Of a stretch of 64,000 nt of DNA, positions 25,877 to 33,890 are shown one piece after another. Origin of the DNA: Actinotalea alkalitolerans (GTDB lineage Bacteria > Actinomycetota > Actinomycetes > Actinomycetales > Cellulomonadaceae). The stretch covers positions 124,001 through 188,000 of the forward strand of contig NZ_JAMBPP010000003.1 of NCBI RefSeq assembly GCF_023369855.1. Direction: 5' to 3'. The first letter of the stretch is position 1, and every line of letters starts with the position of its first letter. Made by a program: the position numbers and the translations under genes. A model generated the notes under the pieces. The model worked only from the letters and a program-made list of their open reading frames with translations. It was not told the origin of the DNA and did no database searches.

Positions 25877-27180
25877 CGGGGTGGCGGACGCTCCTCCAGG
25901 CCCCAGGGGGATCCGTAGCCGACCGGCGCAGGGGCTGCGAGCAGGTCGAGGAAGGGAACGGCGTCGAAGGCCTCAGGACCCAGGACGCCTGACCCGGACC
26001 AGGTGCCACGGGCCAGCAGCTCGAGGGCGACGACCGGGTTGACCGCGGTCTGCCACACCACGCACTGTGCGCCGTACTCGGCCATGGACCAGGCGTTGTC
26101 CACGACATGATGAAGATAGACCTCTCGCGGGCTCCCGTCAGCCGCCGTCCCAGTGACCAGGACACCCGCGCAGGTCGCCCCGTGCATCCGGTCGCCGAGT
26201 GTTGCCGGGTCGGGAAGGCAGGCTGCCACCACGTCACGCGGACTGACCGCCGCGGTCACGGGCGAGCCGGCGACCGACGCGCGGACCGCCACCGGTGTCG
26301 TGCTGTCCAGCCCCAGCCGGTGCAGCGTACGCAGCACGGCGATGAACTCCTCCCCGAGCCCGTACTTGAAGGTCACCCGTCGGGCGTCCAGGAAGCGAGG
26401 CATGAGCAGCACCTCCTCGTGCTCGACGTGCACGCACTCGACCGGTCCGATCCCCCCCGGGAAGTCGAAGACCTCGGGCTCGTGGAAGGGCGGCACGGTG
26501 AACCACCCGCCCTCGGGGCGCCCCGAGGTCTCGGCCCGGTCCCGCTCCCAGATCACCGGGGGGTTCAGGCACTCCTCGATGGTCGTCCAGATCGAGAACG
26601 AGGGGGCGAAGACCGGCTCGCCGTCGTCGCCCAGCACCACGAGGTTCGAGCCGTCCCGTGTGCCCAGCTCGTCGATCTGAGCGAACAGGTGGTCGGCCGC
26701 GTAGCGCGCGAACACGTTCGACAGGCCCGGCTCGACGCCCATGCCGACCAGCGCGAGCCGCCCAGCGCTCTCCCAGCGGTCGGACAGCTCGAACTGCTCG
26801 TCGCCCAGCTTGACGCCGGTCAGCTCGTACGGACGCTCGGGATGGGGACGGGACAACGACATCGCCATGTCGAGGTAGTCGGCCCCGGCCGCGAGCGCTC
26901 CGGTGAACACCGGCATCACGAAGCGCGGGTCGACCGCGTTGAGGATGTGGGTGATGCCGTGCTCCCGGGCCAGCGCGGTGACGGCGCCCGCGTCGGACGC
27001 GTCCACGGGGGCCGAGACGAAGCGCGGGTCACCGTGGTCGCCCTGCACCGCCGCGACGGTGCGCTCGGCACGGGAGAGGTCGTGATCCGCCATGACGACG
27101 AGGTCGAAGAACGAGCGTCGCGCGGCGATGCGTGCCACCGCGTCACCGACCCCGCCACTGCCCACCACGAGGATCCTCAT
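25873..27180 (-). CDS. Saccharopine dehydrogenase-like NAD(P)-dependent oxidoreductase
   Basis: A 435-residue protein with an N-terminal Rossmann fold (RILVVGSGGVGDAVARIAA), a NAVDPRFVMPVFTGALAAG strand/loop, DYLDMAMSLSRP and GMGVEPGLSNVFARYAAD. These are all diagnostic of the saccharopine dehydrogenase / carboxynorspermidine dehydrogenase / homospermidine synthase superfamily. AGAAGGAGA precedes the ATG. It lies between potC and the diguanylate cyclase gene, inside a polyamine locus. A role in polyamine or imino-acid reduction is plausible, but lysine metabolism cannot be excluded by eye. No substrate is assigned. Confidence 0.82.
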   Translation of the reverse strand: MRILVVGSGGVGDAVARIAARRSFFDLVVMADHDLSRAERTVAAVQGDHGDPRFVSAPVDASDAGAVTALAREHGITHILNAVDPRFVMPVFTGALAAGADYLDMAMSLSRPHPERPYELTGVKLGDEQFELSDRWESAGRLALVGMGVEPGLSNVFARYAADHLFAQIDELGTRDGSNLVVLGDDGEPVFAPSFSIWTTIEECLNPPVIWERDRAETSGRPEGGWFTVPPFHEPEVFDFPGGIGPVECVHVEHEEVLLMPRFLDARRVTFKYGLGEEFIAVLRTLHRLGLDSTTPVAVRASVAGSPVTAAVSPRDVVAACLPDPATLGDRMHGATCAGVLVTGTAADGSPREVYLHHVVDNAWSMAEYGAQCVVWQTAVNPVVALELLARGTWSGSGVLGPEAFDAVPFLDLLAAPAPVGYGSPWGLEERPPPR

Positions 27181-27282
27181 CCGTTCTCCTTCTGGTCGGC
27201 CGGCCGCGGATCGGGCCGGTGCTGAGCGGTCGTCGCGTCGTCGCGAGGGCCGCGGGGGCGACGGGATCCACCCGCCAGGACC

Positions 27283-28158
27283 TCACGTGCGACGACGGCG
27301 GGCCACGGACACGACCTGGACCGCGACGACGAGGAGCAGGGCGAGCGCGAACATCGCGGACCCGATCACGTTGGCCTGGGCAGGGATCCCACGGGTGGCC
27401 GAGACGTAGACGAACTTGGGGAAGGTGGTGAAGTTCCCCGAGTTGAAGTTGGTGATGATGAAGTCGTCGAAGCTCAACGAGAAGGCGAGCAGCGCCGCGG
27501 CCGCGATACCCGGGATCAGCAGCGGGAACGTCACCCGCCAGAACGCCTGCCAGCTCGAGGCGTACAGGTCCGCGGCCGCCTCCTCCAGGCGCGGGTCCAG
27601 GCTCGCGACCCGGGCCTTGACCGTGACCACGACGAAGCTGATGCAGAACATGATGTGCGCGACCACGACGGTCGTGAACCCGGGGTTGACCCGCAGGCTC
27701 AGGAACTGGGCGAGCAGCGCGGCACCCAGCACGACCTCCGGGGTCGACATCGGCAGGAAGATCAGCAGGTTGGCGGCGGCCCGTCCCCGGAAGCGGTACC
27801 GGACCAGCGCCAGGGCGATGAGCGTGCCCAGGGCCGTGGAGACGACCGTGGCGATGCCCCCGACCTTGAGCGAGTTGACCAGGGCCTCGCAGACCTGGGG
27901 CGCGCCGCAGGGGTTGCGCCAGTTGTCGAGGGTGAACCCACGCCAGACGAGGTTGGTCCGGCCGGCCTGGTTGAACGAGAAGGCCACCGTGTAGGCGATG
28001 GGTACCAGCAGGTAGAGGAAGGCCAGGCCCGCGAAGATCGGCACGATCGCGTCCCCGAGCCGCCACGACGGGCGCCGTCTGGGCGGGTCGGACGGACCGA
28101 CCGCACCCGGGCGACGGGTCACCCCGGTGGTGACGGCGGTCGCCGTCGTGCCGCTCAC
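27283..28158 (-). CDS. potC: Spermidine/putrescine-type ABC transporter permease (PotC)
   Basis: A 291-residue inner-membrane permease with six predicted helices. The EAA-type cytoplasmic loop is visible as LEEAAADLYASSWQAFWRV, with TFPLLIPGIAAAALLAFSL after it. The PotC-typical segments TNLVWRGFTLDNWRN, FLPMSTPEVVLGAALL and LSFDDFIITNF are present. Its start overlaps the potB stop as ATGA. Fourth gene of a potD-potA-potB-potC operon. Confidence 0.93.
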   Translation of the reverse strand: MSGTTATAVTTGVTRRPGAVGPSDPPRRRPSWRLGDAIVPIFAGLAFLYLLVPIAYTVAFSFNQAGRTNLVWRGFTLDNWRNPCGAPQVCEALVNSLKVGGIATVVSTALGTLIALALVRYRFRGRAAANLLIFLPMSTPEVVLGAALLAQFLSLRVNPGFTTVVVAHIMFCISFVVVTVKARVASLDPRLEEAAADLYASSWQAFWRVTFPLLIPGIAAAALLAFSLSFDDFIITNFNSGNFTTFPKFVYVSATRGIPAQANVIGSAMFALALLLVVAVQVVSVARRRRT

Positions 28159-29084
28159 AGCAGCTCCTCGGTCCCTGAGCGCCGGACGTAGGCGCTCACC
28201 AGCAGGAGGATCGCGGCCATCAGCACCACGGACAGCGCGGCCGCGGACGGGTAGTCGGCGACCTTGAAGAACCGCGAGTCGATGACCTGACCGATCATCG
28301 TCGTCGTGTTGTTCCCCAGCAGGACCGAGTTCACGTAGTCACCCGACGCAGGGATGAAGGTCAGCAGGGTCCCGGAGACGACCCCCGGCATGGACAGCGG
28401 AAGGGTGACCCGCAGGAAGGTCGTGGGTGCACCGGCGTAGAGGTCCCCCCCTGCCTCGACCAGCCGTGGGTCGAGCCGCTCGAGGCTCGCGTAGATGGGC
28501 AGGGTCATGAACGGCAGGAAGTTGTAGGTCAACCCGCACACGACGGCGAACCCGGTCGCGGTCAGACGACCGTCGGGGGGCAGGAGCTGGACGGCCCGCA
28601 GCGCGGCGACCACGAAGGACTCGTCGGCCAGGATCTGCTTCCAGGCGATCGTCCGCAGGATGAAGCTCGTGAAGAACGGCGCGATCACCAGCACCAGCAG
28701 CATGCCCTGCAGGAAGGGCCGCCCCCGCGCGCGCACCGCGATGACGTACGCCATCGGGTAGCCGATGAGGAAGGCCGCGACGGTCGCGGTCAGGGCGTAG
28801 AGGAACGACCGCAGCATCTGCGGCCAGTAGCTGCTGAGGGCGACCACGTAGTTGCGCCACTCGAAGGCCGGCTGGTACTGCCCGATGTCCCCGCCCGGTA
28901 CCGGTGCGTAGAGCGAGGTGAGCAGCAGCGCGACGACCGGGAAGACGAAGAAGAGGGTCAGGTACGCCATCCCCGGGAGCAGCAGCAGGTACGCCCCGCT
29001 GCGTCCACGGCGGCCCTGCGCCGCCGGCGGTGGGCTGGCCGGCCCGTTGCCGGGACCGTGGCCGATGGCACTGACGATCGTCAT
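28155..29084 (-). CDS. potB: Spermidine/putrescine-type ABC transporter permease (PotB)
   Basis: A 309-residue permease. After a Pro/Ala-rich cytosolic start come six helices, beginning GAYLLLLPGMAYLTLFFVFP. PotB signatures include APFFTSFILRTIAWKQIL, LPFMTLPIYASLERLDPRL and the EAA loop VEAGGDLYAGAPTTFLRVT. The ATG at 29084 is 4 nt after the potA stop, so a longer upstream reading frame is not needed. Confidence 0.93.
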   Translation of the reverse strand: MTIVSAIGHGPGNGPASPPPAAQGRRGRSGAYLLLLPGMAYLTLFFVFPVVALLLTSLYAPVPGGDIGQYQPAFEWRNYVVALSSYWPQMLRSFLYALTATVAAFLIGYPMAYVIAVRARGRPFLQGMLLVLVIAPFFTSFILRTIAWKQILADESFVVAALRAVQLLPPDGRLTATGFAVVCGLTYNFLPFMTLPIYASLERLDPRLVEAGGDLYAGAPTTFLRVTLPLSMPGVVSGTLLTFIPASGDYVNSVLLGNNTTTMIGQVIDSRFFKVADYPSAAALSVVLMAAILLLVSAYVRRSGTEELL

Positions 29085-29088
29085 CGCC

Positions 29089-30276
29089 TCACGCTCCCGG
29101 GTCGTCGAGGTCGACCGCCCCCGATGTCGCGTCCTCGGCACCGTCCAGGCCGAAGGTGAAGTCGACGTCGCAGGCGAGCCGCACCTGCTCGCCCAGCCGG
29201 ACCTCACCCCTGCCGGCGACGTTCTGGCTGAAGACGCTGAGCGTGCCCAGGCCGGGGACCATGACCTGGTACTGGGTGCTGACGCCCGAGAAGGACACGT
29301 CGGTGACAGCGCCGGGACCCACCCAGTTCGTGCCCGGGGCCGGTTCCTCTCCCTCGCGCACGAGTCGGAGCTTCTCGGGTCGGACCCCGACCAGCACGTC
29401 ACCGCTGGTGCTCACCGCACGGTCCACGGGGACACGGATGCGGCGTCCGGCGACGTCCACACCCATGATGCCGTCCACCGTCTCGACGACAGTGCCGCCC
29501 AGGAGGTTGGACTGCCCGAGGAAGTTGGCCACGAAGGCCGTCCGCGGCAGCTCGTAGAGATCGGCGGGGGCGCCGAGCTGCTCGATGCGTCCGGCGTTCA
29601 TCACCGCGACGGTGTCGGCCATCGTCATGGCCTCCTCCTGGTCGTGCGTGACGTGGACGAACGTGAGCCCCACCTCGGTCTGGATCCGCTTGAGCTCGAC
29701 CTGCATCTGGCGCCGCAGCTTGAGGTCCAGTGCGCCCAGCGGCTCGTCGAGGAGCAGCACGGCGGGGTTGTTGACCATCGCCCGCGCCAGGGCGACGCGC
29801 TGCTGCTGCCCACCCGAGAGCTGGGAGGGACGCCGGTCGGCCAGGTGCCGCAGCTCGACCAGGTCGAGCGCGTCACCTGCGCGTCCCAGCGGGTTCGCGG
29901 CCCGCGTACGACGCAGCCCGAACGCCACGTTCTCGATCACGGTCAGGTGCGGGAAGAGCGCATAGCTCTGGAAGACCGTGTTGACCGGGCGCTGGTGGGC
30001 GCGGGTGGAGGTGACGTCCTGCCCACCGATGAGGATCCGTCCGCTGCTGGGTCGCTCGAGCCCGGCGACCATCCGCAGCGTGGTCGTCTTGCCGCAGCCC
30101 GAGGGGCCCAGGAGGGCGAAGAACGACCCGGACGGCACGGTCAGGCTGAGGTCGTCGACCGCGACGAACGACCCGAAGTCCTTGGTGATCCGCTCGAGGG
30201 TGAGATCGGCCCCCGAGGAGGTCTCGCCGTCCGGCGAGCCGCTGGGCACGGCGCGGGTCGAGGCGCTCAGGCTCAT
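29089..30276 (-). CDS. potA: Spermidine/putrescine-type ABC transporter ATP-binding protein
   Basis: A 395-residue ATPase subunit. Walker A is [10 protein letters not shown], the Q-loop [10 protein letters not shown], the signature [14 protein letters not shown], Walker [12 protein letters not shown] and the H-loop VTHDQEEA. The C-terminal third is the TOBE_2 regulatory domain typical of PotA/FbpC-type ATPases, with [14 protein letters not shown] as the linker. The ATG overlaps the potD stop by one base (TGATG). Confidence 0.94.
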   Translation of the reverse strand: MSLSASTRAVPSGSPDGETSSGADLTLERITKDFGSFVAVDDLSLTVPSGSFFALLGPSGCGKTTTLRMVAGLERPSSGRILIGGQDVTSTRAHQRPVNTVFQSYALFPHLTVIENVAFGLRRTRAANPLGRAGDALDLVELRHLADRRPSQLSGGQQQRVALARAMVNNPAVLLLDEPLGALDLKLRRQMQVELKRIQTEVGLTFVHVTHDQEEAMTMADTVAVMNAGRIEQLGAPADLYELPRTAFVANFLGQSNLLGGTVVETVDGIMGVDVAGRRIRVPVDRAVSTSGDVLVGVRPEKLRLVREGEEPAPGTNWVGPGAVTDVSFSGVSTQYQVMVPGLGTLSVFSQNVAGRGEVRLGEQVRLACDVDFTFGLDGAEDATSGAVDLDDPGA

Positions 30277-31508
30277 CAGTTCCCGATCACCGACTGGAAC
30301 TCGTTGTTGTACCGGGTCTCCTCCTCGGGGCTGAGCGCCCGGAAGACGTGCGACCGCGAGAGCGTCTCGTCGTCGGGGAAGATCAGCTGGTTGTCGACCA
30401 GCTCGGGGTCGATCGCCTCCATCGCCTCACGAGCGCCCTCGACGGGGCAGATGTAGTTGACGTACGCGGCGACCTCAGCCGCCACCTCGGGCTGGTAGTA
30501 GTAGTCCATCAGCGCCTCGGCGTTGGCCTTGTGCGGGCTACCGATCGGGATCATCAGGTTGTCGCTCCAGAGCGTGCCCCCCGCCTCGGGGAGCACGAAC
30601 TCCCAGTTCTCACCGTTCTCGAAGTTCAGCACCGTGATGTCGCCCGACCAGCCGATCACGGCGAGCGCATCGCCCGAGACGAGGTCCTCGGCGTAGGAGT
30701 TGCCCTTGACCTGTCGGATCTGCCCCGAGGAGATCTGCTCGTCGAGCACCTCCAGCGCCCGGAAGAACTCGTCGTCCCCCCACTCCCCGGCCACGTCGAC
30801 GCCCTGGTCGAGCATGATCAGACCGACGGTGTCACGCATCTCCGAGAGGACCTCGACACGTCCCGCCAGGGACGGGTCCCACAGGTCGGAGACGGTGCGC
30901 AGGCCCCCGGGCACCGCCTGCTTGTTCCATGCCAGCCCGCCGAACCCGGACTGCCAGGTCAGCGAGTGGGACCTGCCGGGGTCGAAGGAGACGTCCTGCA
31001 GGCTCTCGAGGAGGTTGGCGGCGTGCGGGAGGTTGCCCTTGTCGAGCTCCTGCGTGTAGCCCAGCCGGATCATCCGCGCGGCCATCCAGTCCGTCAGGGT
31101 CACGATGTCCTGGCCGATGTCCTGGCCGTTGGCCAGCTGTCCCTGGATCTTGCCGAAGTAGGCGTCGTTGTCCTCGATGTCCTCGGAGTAGGTGGCGCGG
31201 ATCCCGGAGGTCTCGCTGAAGGCCTCGAGGGTGGGGTAGCGCTGGGTGACGTCGTCGTAGTCCAGGTACAGGGTCCAGTTCGCCCAGCTCACGACCTTCT
31301 CGTCCTGCGACCGGTCCTGCGCCGGCGTGGGAGCTCCGCCGGTCCCCGGCGTCCCGCCGGTCCCGCAGGCGGCCAGGAGCGCCCCCATCCCGGCGATCCC
31401 GGCGCCCCCGGCCAGCACCGAGCGACGAGAGACGACCCCGGACCGCTGGGCTCGCTGCAGGGCACGGATGATCGGGTCGGTGGGCGGACGGCGGTCACGC
31501 TGGGTCAT
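30276..31508 (-). CDS. potD: Polyamine-binding lipoprotein (PotD/PotF family)
   Basis: A 410-residue extracellular solute-binding protein. The N-terminus has a twin-arginine-like SRRSVLAGG motif and a lipobox LLAAC near residue 52, so it is probably exported folded and anchored. The mature part has WANWTLYLDYDD, TYSEDIEDNDAYFGKIQ, LTDWMAARMIRLGYTQELD and WSGDITVLN, typical of spermidine/putrescine binders. AGGAG precedes the ATG at 31508. It is the first gene of the pot operon. Confidence 0.93.
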   Translation of the reverse strand: MTQRDRRPPTDPIIRALQRAQRSGVVSRRSVLAGGAGIAGMGALLAACGTGGTPGTGGAPTPAQDRSQDEKVVSWANWTLYLDYDDVTQRYPTLEAFSETSGIRATYSEDIEDNDAYFGKIQGQLANGQDIGQDIVTLTDWMAARMIRLGYTQELDKGNLPHAANLLESLQDVSFDPGRSHSLTWQSGFGGLAWNKQAVPGGLRTVSDLWDPSLAGRVEVLSEMRDTVGLIMLDQGVDVAGEWGDDEFFRALEVLDEQISSGQIRQVKGNSYAEDLVSGDALAVIGWSGDITVLNFENGENWEFVLPEAGGTLWSDNLMIPIGSPHKANAEALMDYYYQPEVAAEVAAYVNYICPVEGAREAMEAIDPELVDNQLIFPDDETLSRSHVFRALSPEEETRYNNEFQSVIGN

Positions 31509-31715
31509 CCCCGGGCTCCTGTCGTGGCGGCGGGCAGAGCGCGGGCACAGCCCGCGATGAGGGGGATCGTGGCAGGAGGACCCCCTGGCGCACAAGGGAT
31601 TCCATCGTGCTGGGGCGATCTCGCAACGGAAACGTCACCGGACTGGAACATGAACAACGATTCACGCAGCCTCTCGTCCGCCGGACCGTCGATCCTTCTC
31701 CCCGCAGCGGGGTGG

Positions 31716-33161
31716 TCACCCGCCGAAGGCACTCATCACGTGCTTGATCCGCGTGTAGTCCTCGAAGCCGTACCTCGACAGGTCCTTGCCGTAGCCCGAG
31801 TGCTTGAACCCCCCGTGCGGCATCTCGGCCACGAACGGGATGTGCGTGTTGATCCAGACGCAGCCGAAGTCCAGACCGCGGGACATGCGCATCGCCGTGC
31901 CGTGGTCGGAGGTCCACACCGAGCTCGCCAAGCCGTACTGCACACCGTTGGCCAGCGCGAGCGCCTCGGCCTCGTCCCGGAACGTCTGCACCGTGATCAC
32001 CGGCCCGAAGATCTCGGTCTGCACGGCCTCGTCGTCCTGGCGCAGGCCGTCGACGACGGTGGCCTCGTGGAAGTAGCCGACATCGCCCTGCCTGCTCCCC
32101 CCGGCCACCACGGAGGCGTGGGCGGGCAACCGGTCCAGGAAGCCGAGCACCCGGTCCAGCTGGACGGCGTTGTTCACCGGTCCGAACGCGACGTCCTGGT
32201 CAGGCCGTCCGGTCCGCGTCCCCTGCGCCTGCTCGGCGAGGGCGGCGACGAAGTCGGAGTGCACCGACTCGTGGACCAGCACCCGGGTGGCCGCCGTGCA
32301 GTCCTGTCCCGCGTTGTAGAAGCCGGCCGCGGCGATCCCCTCGGCCGCGGCGGCCAGGTCCGCGTCGGCGAAGACGACCACGGGCGCCTTGCCGCCGAGC
32401 TCCAGGTGGACCCGCTTGACGTCCCTGGACGCCGAGGCCGCGACCTCCATCCCGGCCCGCACCGACCCGGTGATCGACACCATGGCCGGGATCGGGTGCT
32501 CGACCAGGGCCCGACCGGTCTCGCGATCGCCGCACACCACGTTGAACACCCCCGCCGGCAGGATCTCGTTGATCACCTCGGCGAGCAGGAGGGTGCTCAC
32601 CGGGGTCGTGTCGGACGGCTTGAGGACCACGGCGTTGCCCGCGGCGAGCGCGGGGGCGATCTTCCAGACCGCCATCATCAGCGGGTAGTTCCACGGGGTC
32701 ACCTGACCGACGACACCGATCGGCTCACGCCGGACCCATGAGGTGTGACCGTGCATGTACTCACCCGCAGCGACCCCCTCGAGGACCCGGGCCGCGCCGG
32801 CGAAGAACCGGAACTGGTCGACGCACGGCGGGATCTCGTCGGTGGCCGTGAGCGCCAGGGGCTTGCCGGTGTTGCGGGACTCGACCGCCACGAACTCCTC
32901 TGCTCGGGCCTCCAGAGCGTCCGCGACCCGCAGCAGGGCCAGCTGCCGCTCGGCGGGGGTGGTCTCGCGCCAGGTCTCGAACGCCCGGGCCGCGGTGCGC
33001 AGGGCGTGGTCGACGTCGTCCGCGCCAGAAATCGGAGCGGTCGCGTAGGGCTGCCCGGTGGTCGGGTCGACGACCGCGCTCGTGCGCTCGTCGGCGGCGG
33101 GCCGCGGCTCACCTCCCACCACGTTGTGCAGCTCGATCGGTCGGGCGGTCGGATCGGGCAC
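31716..33161 (-). CDS. Gamma-aminobutyraldehyde dehydrogenase (ALDH family)
   Basis: A 481-residue NAD(P)-dependent aldehyde dehydrogenase. VTPWNYPLMMAVWKIAPALA, LKPSDTTPVSTL, the Rossmann-end SITGSVRAG, the catalytic glutamate in LELGGKAPVVV and the catalytic cysteine in NAGQDCTAATR are all present. FGCVWINTHIPFVAEMPHGG and the close match to PatD-type enzymes favour 4-aminobutanal, which the neighbouring aminotransferase would make from putrescine. AGGAGG lies 7 nt before the GTG at 33161. The 207-bp gap to potD (31509-31715) holds only the probable pot promoter. Confidence 0.88.
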   Translation of the reverse strand: MPDPTARPIELHNVVGGEPRPAADERTSAVVDPTTGQPYATAPISGADDVDHALRTAARAFETWRETTPAERQLALLRVADALEARAEEFVAVESRNTGKPLALTATDEIPPCVDQFRFFAGAARVLEGVAAGEYMHGHTSWVRREPIGVVGQVTPWNYPLMMAVWKIAPALAAGNAVVLKPSDTTPVSTLLLAEVINEILPAGVFNVVCGDRETGRALVEHPIPAMVSITGSVRAGMEVAASASRDVKRVHLELGGKAPVVVFADADLAAAAEGIAAAGFYNAGQDCTAATRVLVHESVHSDFVAALAEQAQGTRTGRPDQDVAFGPVNNAVQLDRVLGFLDRLPAHASVVAGGSRQGDVGYFHEATVVDGLRQDDEAVQTEIFGPVITVQTFRDEAEALALANGVQYGLASSVWTSDHGTAMRMSRGLDFGCVWINTHIPFVAEMPHGGFKHSGYGKDLSRYGFEDYTRIKHVMSAFGG

Positions 33162-33257
33162 GGCGGCCTCCTGGGACGTGGGTGGCGCAGGATCGCGAGG
33201 TCCACACCGCTGTGGCTCCTCGTGCCGACCGTATCGCAGCCGCCTCGACATGGCACC

Positions 33258-33294
33258 GATTTCCTCGCTCTGCCCTCTCGCGCATGGCGAAATC
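33258..33294. promoter_or_regulatory. Inverted repeat in the divergent aldehyde dehydrogenase / Lrp promoter
   Basis: GATTTC (33258-33263) and GAAATC (33289-33294) form a dyad in one of the least GC-rich stretches of the window. It is roughly midway between the dehydrogenase start (33161) and the regulator start (33363). Lrp/AsnC proteins bind AT-rich dyads, so this is a candidate site for the adjacent regulator. A second dyad, CCACA-CCGC-TGTGG, lies at 33202-33215. Confidence 0.35.
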
Positions 33295-33362
33295 AGCAGT
33301 CAGGGAGCGCCAGGACCACGGAATCACTTGCCACTGGCCGGGGATCACGGGACGATCGCTGC

Positions 33363-33890
33363 ATGTCACGTCCCACCGGCCCCACCAGCCCGGCATCGCC
33401 GCAGCCCAAGAACGCCGCGAGCTCCACCGCCAAGACCCCACCCATGGCCCTCGACCAGACGTCCAAGGCCATCATCGAGCAGCTGCAGGAGGACGGACGG
33501 CGACCCTACGCCGCGATCGGCAAGGCTGTCGGCCTGTCAGAGGCAGCCGTCCGTCAGCGCGTGCAACGACTCGTCGAGTCCGGCGTGGTCCAGATCGTGG
33601 CGGTGACCGACCCCCTCCAGGTCGGCTTCACCCGGCAGGCCATGATCGGTCTCAAGGCCGAGGGGAACCTCCAGGACCTCGCCGACGCGCTGGCCGAGAT
33701 GTCCGAGGTCGACTACGTCGTCATCACCGCCGGGGCCTTCGACATCCTGGTCGAGGTCGTCTGCGAGGACGACGAGCACCTCCTCGAGGTGCTCAACAAC
33801 GACATCCGAACCCTGCCAGGGGTCCGCACCACCGAGACCTTCGTCTACCTCAAGCTGCGCAAGCAGCTCTACAACTGGGGCACCCGATGA
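33363..33890 (+). CDS. Lrp/AsnC family transcriptional regulator
   Basis: A 175-residue regulator. After a 27-residue Pro/Ser-rich leader, the HTH covers about residues 28-85 (LDQTSKAIIEQLQEDGRRPY, VGLSEAAVRQRVQRLVESGV). The RAM/effector-binding domain covers 90-170 (VGFTRQAMIGLKAE, DYVVITAGAFDILVEVVCED, VRTTETFVYLKL). It overlaps the aminotransferase start by ATGA and is divergent from the aldehyde dehydrogenase, so it probably controls polyamine use. Met28 (33444) is an alternative start. Confidence 0.9.
   Translation: MSRPTGPTSPASPQPKNAASSTAKTPPMALDQTSKAIIEQLQEDGRRPYAAIGKAVGLSEAAVRQRVQRLVESGVVQIVAVTDPLQVGFTRQAMIGLKAEGNLQDLADALAEMSEVDYVVITAGAFDILVEVVCEDDEHLLEVLNNDIRTLPGVRTTETFVYLKLRKQLYNWGTR

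Noticed and set aside
25873-27180. Lysine-pathway saccharopine dehydrogenase
   Set aside because: The host makes lysine through DapB and diaminopimelate, and no saccharopine-pathway partner is nearby; only the family name was kept.
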